Part shown: positions 55,007 through 63,049 of the stretch, piece after piece | Numbering within the stretch: the first letter of the stretch is position 1 | How the letters are laid out: each line of letters starts with the position of its first letter | NCBI GenBank assembly: GCA_015152555.1 | Contig: SUTS01000005.1 | Location: 1-64,000 of the forward strand | Direction of reading: 5' to 3' | From: Cyanobacteria bacterium SIG26 | GTDB lineage: Bacteria > Cyanobacteriota > Vampirovibrionia > Gastranaerophilales > Gastranaerophilaceae | Length of the DNA: 64,000 nt | Notes under the pieces: generated by a model | What the model was told of the DNA's origin: nothing | The model's database searches: none | The model's input: the letters and a program-made list of their open reading frames with translations, nothing else | Translations under genes and position numbers: made by a program

Positions 55007-55378
55007 ATGAAAAAAATCCTTATTGTTGACGATGAACAAGACATTGTAGAGAGTTTAAAATTTGTATTAGAAAATTACGATTACACTTGCTATTGCGCAT
55101 ATAACGGAGAAGACGGTTTAAAATTAGCAAGAGAAATCGTACCGGATTTAATCATTCTGGATGTAATGATGCCAAGAATAAACGGGTTCAAAATAAGTCG
55201 CTTGTTAAAATTTGATGCAAAATACAAAAATATACCTATACTTATGGTAACAGCTCGCTCCCAAGAGGAAGATAAACTTATCGGAGAAGAAACCGGTGCT
55301 GATGAATATATTACAAAACCTTTTGATTTAGATGATGTTGTTAAAATAGTAAAAAAATACTTAGAAAAAGAAAACTAA
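55007..55378 (+). CDS. CheY-like single-domain response regulator
   Basis: A 123-residue receiver only: acidic pair ILIVDDEQDI, phosphoacceptor Asp in IILDVMMPR, Thr in MVTARS and Lys in ITKPFD are all present, so it should be phosphorylatable. Ribosome site AGGGGAA. It is followed after one base by the PilB-like gene, pointing to control of a pilus/secretion-like motor. The upstream histidine kinase is a plausible partner. Confidence 0.9.
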   Translation: MKKILIVDDEQDIVESLKFVLENYDYTCYCAYNGEDGLKLAREIVPDLIILDVMMPRINGFKISRLLKFDAKYKNIPILMVTARSQEEDKLIGEETGADEYITKPFDLDDVVKIVKKYLEKEN

Positions 55379-55379
55379 A

Positions 55380-56765
55380 ATGAATATTATTACAAATAAA
55401 ACTTTAGAAACATTAAAATACGATTTGGTAAGAGAAGGCCTTGTTCAATACGAAGTAGTCGAACAAGCGGAAGAAATTGCCAATGCTCAAAATATCAATA
55501 TTGGACAAGCTCTCATAAATTCAGGATTCATAACAGAAGAACAATTAATCAAATTTTTAGAATCAAAACTACACACACCATTCGTAAATTTAGACGATTA
55601 CGATTTAGACAAAAAATGTTTGAAATATATCAATTTCTCAGACGCGAGAAGATATAAAATTATTCCATTATTTAAAATAGAGAACACACTTACTGTTGCA
55701 ATGGCAGATCCGAGAGACTTATTTGCAATAGATAAAATTATGGAAAGCGCGGAATGTGAAATTGATCCTGTCTTATCTTCAGAAGAAAGCATACTAAAAA
55801 AAATTGATGAATATTATAAATTTGATGTTTCAGTCGGTAACATTTCAACTGATGCAAATACCGGTTATGATTGGCAAGATGAATTACATAAAGAGGATTT
55901 GAGCGACAATCATATCCAAAAAATTATTCGTGCGATATTAAAACAAGCAATATTAGAAAATATCCACGAAGTAACATTCCAAGGAGAAGAAGACGGCCTT
56001 GGGGTAAACTTCAAAAATCAAGGAGAACTAAACAATAAAGGAATAATCCCGACAGCACTTGTTGCGTCTTTTGTTGCCAAATTAAAAACCTTGTCAGAAC
56101 TGGATCCATCAGTTTCTGAAGTGCCTCAACTGGGTAAACTCTGTTTTAAAGTTGATGAACTAATTGTATTAGCAAGTGTTTCAACATTCCCAACAATTAT
56201 GGGAGAGAGAATATTCTTAAAAATATACAAACCGCCAAAAGAAATAAATCAAATTATAACAACAAAAAACGATTTAGCAGAAATCAAACAAGCATTAAAA
56301 ACTCCGGGAATAATCTTAGTTTGTGGCTCATCATTAAGCGGAAAAACACACATGATTTATTCACTGTTATTAGAGGCTGTAAAAAACAAATCTCGAAATA
56401 TTATGACACTTGAAAGTATATCAAAATACGAACTTAACGGAGTAAATCAATGCGAATTCAATGAAAATGTCGGGTTTAACATGGATAAAGCCGCAAGATT
56501 TATTGAATTCCAAAATCCGCAAATTATTTATTTGGAAGGCATCAAATCCAAAGAATCTTTTGATTATTTTTCAAGCCTTGTATATAATGACAAAACAATT
56601 ATTATGGAATTTCTTGCAAATAATATGGAAGATTTACGCAGCAAAATGGCATTTTCTGATTTTGACACATTAAAATCAATAATCAGCTGCATGATTTTTA
56701 TACACTCAAAAACAAGCGTTGAAGTCTTTAACCGCGAAACATTACAAAAATACCTAGGCGACTAA
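55380..56765 (+). CDS. Divergent PilB/GspE-type ATPase
   Basis: An N-terminal MshEN-like domain (GLVQYEVVEQAEEIA, IGQALINSGFITEEQLIKFL, about residues 17-65), a linker and a C-terminal ATPase domain. Walker A is present (GSSLSGKT), but the Walker B/Asp-box region reads QIIYLEGIKSKE instead of the usual IxxGExRD, and the zinc tetracysteine loop is missing. At 461 residues it is ~100 shorter than PilB. Likely a regulatory or inactive relative of the pilus extension ATPase. Confidence 0.75.
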   Translation: MNIITNKTLETLKYDLVREGLVQYEVVEQAEEIANAQNINIGQALINSGFITEEQLIKFLESKLHTPFVNLDDYDLDKKCLKYINFSDARRYKIIPLFKIENTLTVAMADPRDLFAIDKIMESAECEIDPVLSSEESILKKIDEYYKFDVSVGNISTDANTGYDWQDELHKEDLSDNHIQKIIRAILKQAILENIHEVTFQGEEDGLGVNFKNQGELNNKGIIPTALVASFVAKLKTLSELDPSVSEVPQLGKLCFKVDELIVLASVSTFPTIMGERIFLKIYKPPKEINQIITTKNDLAEIKQALKTPGIILVCGSSLSGKTHMIYSLLLEAVKNKSRNIMTLESISKYELNGVNQCEFNENVGFNMDKAARFIEFQNPQIIYLEGIKSKESFDYFSSLVYNDKTIIMEFLANNMEDLRSKMAFSDFDTLKSIISCMIFIHSKTSVEVFNRETLQKYLGD

Positions 56766-56782
56766 GCTATTAAAAAATTAGA

Positions 56783-57652
56783 TTATCTATATTCAATATA
56801 ATCTTTCCAATAAGTTGTTGCACTGCCGGAACGAGGTTGAATACCTCTAGCTGAAGGTAAAAATTTACCATCACTATCAACCGGCCAAGCATTTGTAACC
56901 GGCCAATAAAAAGGACAAGCATCCAAGGCAGAACCACTACCTTTTTTAAATTCTTTTATATTATCCGAATTACTTGTTTGCTTTGAAGGGACTTTATTGC
57001 CCAACCCCTCTGCCATCAATTTTTCATAATCACAAGGTATAATAGTACCGGTATAATCGCCCTTATTATCGGTTTCATCATAAACCCATATTGATAACAT
57101 CTCAGAGGTCATCGGAATAAAAATAAAATTATCGATATTCAATCTATTTGGTCTTGCCGGACCATTAATATCAACACAAATCATTGCATTTTCTGAGTTA
57201 AATGTCCAAATTCTACCTTTACTATCTGTCCAAACCCCACCATTGTCACAAGCACCGGCATGTGTCCACGTTTTTGATAACGTAAAATATCTATAAGGGC
57301 GACCGCTAGACTTAGGATAAGCAGCAGCTAAATTATCTGCAAATACAGACCAGTCTTTATTTTCTGCTCTATACATATTACCACCGTTAAATTGAGCCAT
57401 AAATTCATCATACCATTTATTACTGCCTGCACCTGTCGCATAAGAAGCCCAATCCCCGCCGTGGTTGTCGTTTAATTTTACGGCAGCTTGCTTAATATCA
57501 CTATACGTTGACATAAACTGTTCTTCTAAAACTTTGCCACGATAATTGAATGCCAAATTTGGAATTGTAATAGCAGAAATAACACCAAGCAACCCTAAAG
57601 TTACCAAAACTTCAGCAAGCGTAAATCCAACTTTTTTATTAAAATTTAACAA
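56783..57652 (-). CDS. Type IV pilin-like (prepilin N-terminal) protein
   Basis: The N-terminus KKVGFTLAEVLVTLGLLGVIS is a class III/IV prepilin signal: short basic leader, Gly before Phe, Glu at mature position 5, and a hydrophobic helix. The 270-residue globular part has four or five Cys and is large for a major pilin, so a minor pilin or pseudopilin is likely. The start is TTG at 57652 with GAGGA upstream. Confidence 0.85.
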   Translation of the reverse strand: MLNFNKKVGFTLAEVLVTLGLLGVISAITIPNLAFNYRGKVLEEQFMSTYSDIKQAAVKLNDNHGGDWASYATGAGSNKWYDEFMAQFNGGNMYRAENKDWSVFADNLAAAYPKSSGRPYRYFTLSKTWTHAGACDNGGVWTDSKGRIWTFNSENAMICVDINGPARPNRLNIDNFIFIPMTSEMLSIWVYDETDNKGDYTGTIIPCDYEKLMAEGLGNKVPSKQTSNSDNIKEFKKGSGSALDACPFYWPVTNAWPVDSDGKFLPSARGIQPRSGSATTYWKDYIEYR

Positions 57653-57730
57653 TATAAAACATCCTCATAAGTAATTATATATTAATTATATCGCATTTAA
57701 CAAATTTCCACAAGATACAAAGATAACTAA

Positions 57731-59080
57731 TTACAACATAACTTGGGTAGCCATAATCAACTTATGACTGTTTGCCATATTTTGATTATCACAATAAACA
57801 TAGTTTAATATAAGTCTTAGAGCTTGCCCTTTAATAAACCAGTTCACACCAACTGTATATTCTCTGCGCAAATCATTAGATTTATTTCTATTAGGGTCAA
57901 ATTGGTCAATCCTACCTAACAATTGTAAATGCGGATTAAATTTCCAACCGATAGTGTACGCATAACCACAAGCCTCATTAGAACTTGGGCCTTTTGAACC
58001 GTTATACCCGTCTGCAATTCCGGCCTCGAAATTTGTCCAAAGTTTTTTGTGGTGGTATGCAATATAAGCACTGCCCACACTATAATCATTACCGTGATGC
58101 CCACCATTAAAACCACCACCAATAGTCAATTTCCCATATTTTTTGGATTTATTGCCAAATGGCTTAATATTAACCCAACCGTTAAATTCTGCTCCGGGCA
58201 TTCCGCTTGTAACATACCTACCCGCACTACCTACAGACATATTATAGTCGACATATTGATAATTACCAATAATTTTTACAGCTAAAGAACGAGCACTACC
58301 GAAGTTTCTTGCAATTTGAGACCTTGTGACAAAAGGTAAAATATAACTTGAAGTACCACCTTCAACACCGGTTTGTACTCTGGAATATCCTGTTACAATT
58401 TGGTGGTTAGGAATACTTGTATTAACAACGTAAGCATCTGAAATAAACCTGTCCACATAATTAGTTCCACTTTTAGGAATAGGATTTACAGCCAACTTAA
58501 ATTTATAATTCGGATTTTTAAATTGACCGTACATACCTACTTGAGTTGTTAAATTATCATACTCAGTCGAGTAATCATCGGACAGCCATATCGAATTCAA
58601 AGACCCTCTAAAACCCGCATAAGTTTGAATTTTACTAACCGGCCCCTTTTCAAATTTAAATGTCAAATCATCTTGATATAAATATGACGGGATATCTGTT
58701 CTTGTTATTTTACTATGATAGATTTTTCCAAACAAAGAATCTTCACTGACTTCAATATCTCTGTCAAAATTCTTAAAAATTTCGAAATCTAATTCTGTGT
58801 TATCCAAAATTCCATCATCATCAATATCACCATCAAAATCGAATAAATCTCGCCAAGTATATTTTTGGGTTGACAATTGAGTACTCTGTTCCAAATTTGG
58901 TTGTCCGGATTGAACAGAATATAATGTATCTTGTAATAAATTTTCTTGAGTATTTAAAACTATTTCGTTATTTTGAAACTCAAAAAGTAATTCTTCAGTA
59001 GGGTCTTCTTTCGCTCCTACAGGCATTATTGGGGCAATAACAAAAATGAAAATTAATAATAATTTCAAAACTATCTTCAT
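57731..59080 (-). CDS. Outer-membrane porin with Ca-binding-like N-terminal segment
   Basis: Signal peptide MKIVLKLLLIFIFVIAPIMP ending near GAKE. The N-terminal mature part has an acidic loop run FDGDIDDDGILDNTELDF similar to type-3-repeat/EF-hand loops. The remaining ~300 residues alternate as a beta-barrel; GRIDQFDPNRNK and YTVGVNWFIKGQALRLILNY are typical of phosphate-selective-type porins (OprP/O). ATG 59080 is chosen since the longer frame would overlap the divergent gene; TACAAT lies just upstream. Confidence 0.8.
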   Translation of the reverse strand: MKIVLKLLLIFIFVIAPIMPVGAKEDPTEELLFEFQNNEIVLNTQENLLQDTLYSVQSGQPNLEQSTQLSTQKYTWRDLFDFDGDIDDDGILDNTELDFEIFKNFDRDIEVSEDSLFGKIYHSKITRTDIPSYLYQDDLTFKFEKGPVSKIQTYAGFRGSLNSIWLSDDYSTEYDNLTTQVGMYGQFKNPNYKFKLAVNPIPKSGTNYVDRFISDAYVVNTSIPNHQIVTGYSRVQTGVEGGTSSYILPFVTRSQIARNFGSARSLAVKIIGNYQYVDYNMSVGSAGRYVTSGMPGAEFNGWVNIKPFGNKSKKYGKLTIGGGFNGGHHGNDYSVGSAYIAYHHKKLWTNFEAGIADGYNGSKGPSSNEACGYAYTIGWKFNPHLQLLGRIDQFDPNRNKSNDLRREYTVGVNWFIKGQALRLILNYVYCDNQNMANSHKLIMATQVML

Positions 59081-59104
59081 AAGTGTTAACATTGTAACAC
59101 AAAT

Positions 59105-59135
59105 TTGGCAATTTTCAAAATTTTTGTAGTATATT
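59105..59135 (+). promoter_or_regulatory. Leaderless promoter of the decarboxylase gene
   Basis: TTGGCA (59105-59110) and TATATT (59130-59135), six bases (ATTATT), ATG 59142. The 19-nt spacer is slightly long. The porin promoter diverges from the same ~60-bp region. Confidence 0.5.
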
Positions 59136-59141
59136 ATTATT

Positions 59142-60572
59142 ATGCAGTGCAAAATTAAAACAAAACAAAAAAAATATGTTAAAACAAAAGCCCCGATTGT
59201 TGAAGCATTAAAGTGCGCATACAACAATCCAACGTATCAATTCCACATTCCGGGCCACACAAAAGGTCTTGGAACGTTGCCTGACTTTAGAAAACTTGTC
59301 GGGAAAAAAGCCTTAATGGTTGATACTACAGATGAATTTGATAATTTAGGAACTTTAACACCTGCAACAGGTCCGATTAAAGAAGCTGAAGAACTTGCAG
59401 CTCAGGCTTTTGGAGCTAAAAAAACATTCTTTTTGATCAATGGTTCAACTATCGGAAACCTTGCAATTGCAATGGGATTAACAAAAAAAGGCCAAAAAAT
59501 TATCGTAAACAGAAATTGCCACAGATCAATTTTAACAGGTCTGATTATTTCCGGCGCAGACCCATTATGGATTATACCGGAAAAACTTTCTGATTGGGGT
59601 TTATGGGGCAATATAGAAGCTAAAGAAATTGAAAGATTATTATCAGAAAATGATGATGTATCTATGGTCTGGATTACAAACCCAACTTATGAAGGTGTAG
59701 TTTCCGATATTGAATCAATAGCTAAAATTTGTAAAAAATACGGTGTACCTTTAATTGTTGATGAAGCACACGGTTGTTTATGGAATTTTAACGATAAGCT
59801 TCCAACCACATCATTAAAATTAGGGGCAGATATTGTTGTTCATTCACTTCACAAAACTGGTGGCAGTATGAGCCAATCATCAATGTTACATATCAGCGAA
59901 GACTCTCAGATTAATGCCGAGGATGTTGAAAGAGCATTAATGCTTCTACACACAACAAGTCCGTCATTAATGCTACTTGGAAGTTTAGACGCAGCACGCG
60001 CAAATTTACAAAGCGAAAGAGGTCAAAAACAATTATCAAGAGCTATCGCAAACGCAAAATATTTACGCTCAGAAATAGATAAAATGTCTACAATCCACCA
60101 ATTAAAAGCCGGATTTGGTTTTAAAACAGATGTAACAAAAGTGTTCATTAAAGCGGATAGACTATCTGGTAAAAGATTAGAATCTATTTTAGAAATCGAT
60201 TTTGGTATAGAAGTTGAAAGTGCTTCTGATGAAGGCGTGCTAATTCTTTGTAATATCGGTAACAAACGTTCAGATTTTGAATATTTGGTAAAATGTTTAA
60301 AAGAAATTGACACTCACGATTACAAAGATATCTACTATTTAGAAAATAAAAAACACATGCCAATGCTAACTCCAATTATTAAAAAGAGTTTGCGCGATGC
60401 ATATTTTTCCGAAAAAGAGATTGTCCCAAAAAGCGAAGCTGTTGGGCGATTATCCGGAGAAGTTGTAGCTGAATGTCCTCCTGGGATTTCTATATTATTA
60501 CCGGGAGAACTTATAACAGAAGAACACTTGCCATATCTGGCAAATTACGATGTAATTGAAGTACTTAAATAA
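59142..60572 (+). CDS. Orn/Lys/Arg decarboxylase family (PLP, fold type I)
   Basis: FHIPGHTKG near the N-terminus, NGSTIGN, VDEAHG (PLP-ring Asp) and HSLHKTGGSMSQSS with the Schiff-base Lys match the short Orn/Lys/Arg decarboxylase form of Firmicutes and cyanobacteria (SpeA/Cad-like). 476 residues, including the C-terminal domain with CPPGISILLPGE. It supplies polyamine precursors; the amino acid used is not certain. It overlaps fliR by 8 nt, tail to tail. Confidence 0.9.
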   Translation: MQCKIKTKQKKYVKTKAPIVEALKCAYNNPTYQFHIPGHTKGLGTLPDFRKLVGKKALMVDTTDEFDNLGTLTPATGPIKEAEELAAQAFGAKKTFFLINGSTIGNLAIAMGLTKKGQKIIVNRNCHRSILTGLIISGADPLWIIPEKLSDWGLWGNIEAKEIERLLSENDDVSMVWITNPTYEGVVSDIESIAKICKKYGVPLIVDEAHGCLWNFNDKLPTTSLKLGADIVVHSLHKTGGSMSQSSMLHISEDSQINAEDVERALMLLHTTSPSLMLLGSLDAARANLQSERGQKQLSRAIANAKYLRSEIDKMSTIHQLKAGFGFKTDVTKVFIKADRLSGKRLESILEIDFGIEVESASDEGVLILCNIGNKRSDFEYLVKCLKEIDTHDYKDIYYLENKKHMPMLTPIIKKSLRDAYFSEKEIVPKSEAVGRLSGEVVAECPPGISILLPGELITEEHLPYLANYDVIEVLK

Positions 60573-61347
60573 TATTTGCAAAGCTTATAAAATATTCTTC
60601 AATAATATTCATTAACATCGGCAAAATCCATATCATAATCGCGGCCCCAAGTACAGGTTTAAATAAGAAACTTAATTGGAATACGTTAACTTGTGGAGCT
60701 GTACGCGATATAACCCCCAAGATAATGTCTTGCCCCAATGTTGCCAACAAAATTGGTGATGCTATTTGCAAACCCATATAAAGCGTATTAGAAGACATTT
60801 TTATCAACAAATCCATTTTTACAAGTTGAGCCAACGGCACATGAGATGCATACATTGGAAAAACCTCAAAACTTCTTAATAAAGCCTTAAACAACCAATA
60901 AACACCACCTAGATTTATAAAAATTAAAATACCCATCAATGAAATTATCTTTGTTAAAATAGAAACCTGAGCAGATGTTGTAGGATCAAGAGCTGTAGCA
61001 GAAGATAACCCCATTTGCATATTAATCATTTCAGCACCACAGTCAATTGCGATGGTAATCAGTTGCGCCATATAACCAATCATAGCCCCAACGGCAACAT
61101 TTAAAACTATTGATAAAAGAAAAGAATCGCATTCTGCCATAACTTTTTCCGGAGATAATAATGGAACCATAAAAATAGCAACAATCAAAGCAAATGGAAC
61201 TTTTACCAAAGCTGGAAAGTCTTTTCTGTTAAATATCGGACAGAACCTAAAAAAACCGATTAAACGGGCAAACACCAACGCACCTGCCATAATGTAGGTG
61301 TTAATTGTAGGAAACATTTTCATTATTTCTGCAATTATGTCGCCCAT
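60565..61347 (-). CDS. fliR: Flagellar export protein FliR
   Basis: 260 residues, about six membrane helices, with the FliR pattern FARLIGFFRFCPIF, KVPFALIVAIFMVPLL and the MQMGLSSATALDP loop. Part of the export gate of the flagellar type III system. 7 nt after fliQ; last gene of the fliOPQR cluster. Confidence 0.92.
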   Translation of the reverse strand: MGDIIAEIMKMFPTINTYIMAGALVFARLIGFFRFCPIFNRKDFPALVKVPFALIVAIFMVPLLSPEKVMAECDSFLLSIVLNVAVGAMIGYMAQLITIAIDCGAEMINMQMGLSSATALDPTTSAQVSILTKIISLMGILIFINLGGVYWLFKALLRSFEVFPMYASHVPLAQLVKMDLLIKMSSNTLYMGLQIASPILLATLGQDIILGVISRTAPQVNVFQLSFLFKPVLGAAIMIWILPMLMNIIEEYFISFANII

Positions 61348-61354
61348 AAATTAC

Positions 61355-61852
61355 CTATCTTCCCAATATCTTTTTTGTTTCAACAAGATTAGGCTTAGGC
61401 ATAGCGTTTTTAGGCGCCGCAAAATATTTTTTACTACCATAACTATCAATATATGGCACCTTACCTGGATTTTTCATAATCTCATTTATTGAATCTACAT
61501 TTTTAAACTTATCATGCATTTCTCTTTCGAAAGGTGTAGTATATTTATAATAATTAGAATCCAAAACAAAAGTATCAGCTTTTGGGATAGTATCAAAAGC
61601 CAAAACCATACCTTCTGAGAATAAATTGGTAAGCAATTTTATAAACCCAACACCGCCAATTATAATAACCAAAAATACACCTAAAATTTTAGGAGCCGCG
61701 GCGATTGTTTGTTCTTGAACTTGAGTTACAGCTTGCAAAATCCCTACAACAAGACCAATGCCTGCAGCACAAAGAACACACGGCATTGATATTGATAACA
61801 TTATTAAAAAACCTTTTGCTAAATATTCTAAAAGTACTTCTATCATCTGCAA
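61355..61852 (-). CDS. fliQ: Flagellar export protein FliQ with long C-terminal extension
   Basis: The first ~88 residues are FliQ: two membrane helices with GLVVGILQAVTQVQEQT between them. A further ~75 residues (basic/Tyr-rich, ending LVETKKILGR) follow in the same frame, whereas FliQ is normally about 89 residues. The extension should be cytoplasmic or periplasmic depending on helix orientation. It lies between fliP and fliR as usual. Confidence 0.88.
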   Translation of the reverse strand: MQMIEVLLEYLAKGFLIMLSISMPCVLCAAGIGLVVGILQAVTQVQEQTIAAAPKILGVFLVIIIGGVGFIKLLTNLFSEGMVLAFDTIPKADTFVLDSNYYKYTTPFEREMHDKFKNVDSINEIMKNPGKVPYIDSYGSKKYFAAPKNAMPKPNLVETKKILGR

Positions 61853-61861
61853 GCCTCTTTA

Positions 61862-62500
61862 TTAATTGTAACTTGAAACAAGCCCTTGGACTATCAATGC
61901 CCAACCATCTACCGCAATAAATATCAATAATTTAAACGGCATCGAAATAATCGTTGGCGACAGCATGAACATCCCGAGCGCAAGCAAAATATTTGCAACG
62001 ACCAAATCCAAAATAATAAATGGTACAAATATAATAAAACTTATCTCAAAAGATGTCTTTAATTCACTCAAGATATAAGCTGGTGCAATTTCCCAAATAG
62101 ATAATTCATCAGGTGATTTTGGAGGAGTTTTGTGAGCTAATTCGACAAAAAAGGATAAATCACCCTCTCTAGTTTGTTTAAGCATGAATTCTTTTAAAGG
62201 TTTTGAGCCTTCATGAATTGCCATAACCATATCTTGATTTTTTTGATACGGTGCAGAACCCATTTCATACATTTTTTCAAATGTTGGCCCCATAGTATAA
62301 AAAGTTAGAATTATAGATAATCCAATGATAACAATTGCAGGAGGTACTTGTTGTGTACCCATTGCAGTTTTAAGCATTGCAAAAACTACAACAAATCTTA
62401 AAAAACTCGTCATACTACAAAAAACAAATGGTAGTAATGAAAACATTGACATCACTATCAAAAGTTGTAATACGGGATTTAGATTTTGTAATTGATCCAT
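61862..62500 (-). CDS. fliP: Flagellar export protein FliP
   Basis: 212 residues with MSMFSLLPFVFCSMTSFLRF, LKTAMGTQQVPP and the C-terminal ALGMFMLSPTIISMPFKLLIF, all conserved in FliP/SctR. No cleavable signal sequence is evident, unlike enterobacterial FliP. 9 nt before fliQ. Confidence 0.95.
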   Translation of the reverse strand: MDQLQNLNPVLQLLIVMSMFSLLPFVFCSMTSFLRFVVVFAMLKTAMGTQQVPPAIVIIGLSIILTFYTMGPTFEKMYEMGSAPYQKNQDMVMAIHEGSKPLKEFMLKQTREGDLSFFVELAHKTPPKSPDELSIWEIAPAYILSELKTSFEISFIIFVPFIILDLVVANILLALGMFMLSPTIISMPFKLLIFIAVDGWALIVQGLVSSYN

Positions 62501-62512
62501 ATTATTTTATCC

Positions 62513-63019
62513 TTATAATTCGTTTATTTTTTTTGCCATTTCTTGCATCATTGCACTATTTGTCAAACTACTGTGCAATTGCGATTCTCGTCTATCAATA
62601 TTTTGTTTAGAAAATCTTGACGAAAATTTTTTCGCCTCATTTAACCCTTCTAAATGGATTGTTTTATCAATATTTCCATCATATATAGTATTAAGCCCAA
62701 TTTCTACCTCTGGCTCAGTTTTCAAAAATCGTTCAAAGTTTTTCTCCACACCTGCTGTAACATTTTCTGAGGACAACTTTGATATAAGAGTTGTTCTATC
62801 AACATCAGCAGCTATTAAAAATCTTTCATCACCTGCACGAACAACGTGTAATGATTTTCGAGGATTTAAACTCATTGAATCTTCTATAGAGAGGAATTTA
62901 GTATTATCTTTACGAATACCACCAACCATCACTTTTTTATACACAAAAACGGCAAAACATATTAAACCAAGCATTGCCATCGTATAAACCGTGAAATTTA
63001 CAACATATCCGTTCATCAC
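62513..63019 (-). CDS. fliO: Flagellar biosynthesis protein FliO-like
   Basis: 168 residues: one N-terminal membrane helix (YTMAMLGLICFAVFVYKK), then a small domain with SLNPRKSLHVVRAGDERFLI, typical of FliO. The remainder is charged and less conserved. Start GTG 63019 or ATG 63016 after GGGAGA. It precedes fliP by 12 nt. Confidence 0.85.
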   Translation of the reverse strand: MMNGYVVNFTVYTMAMLGLICFAVFVYKKVMVGGIRKDNTKFLSIEDSMSLNPRKSLHVVRAGDERFLIAADVDRTTLISKLSSENVTAGVEKNFERFLKTEPEVEIGLNTIYDGNIDKTIHLEGLNEAKKFSSRFSKQNIDRRESQLHSSLTNSAMMQEMAKKINEL

Positions 63020-63049
63020 TTCTACATCTCCCTATCTTAAAAACACAAA

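Noticed and set aside
59081-59227. Longer start for the porin
   Set aside because: It would overlap the divergent decarboxylase gene and place a non-signal hydrophobic stretch ahead of a clear signal peptide.
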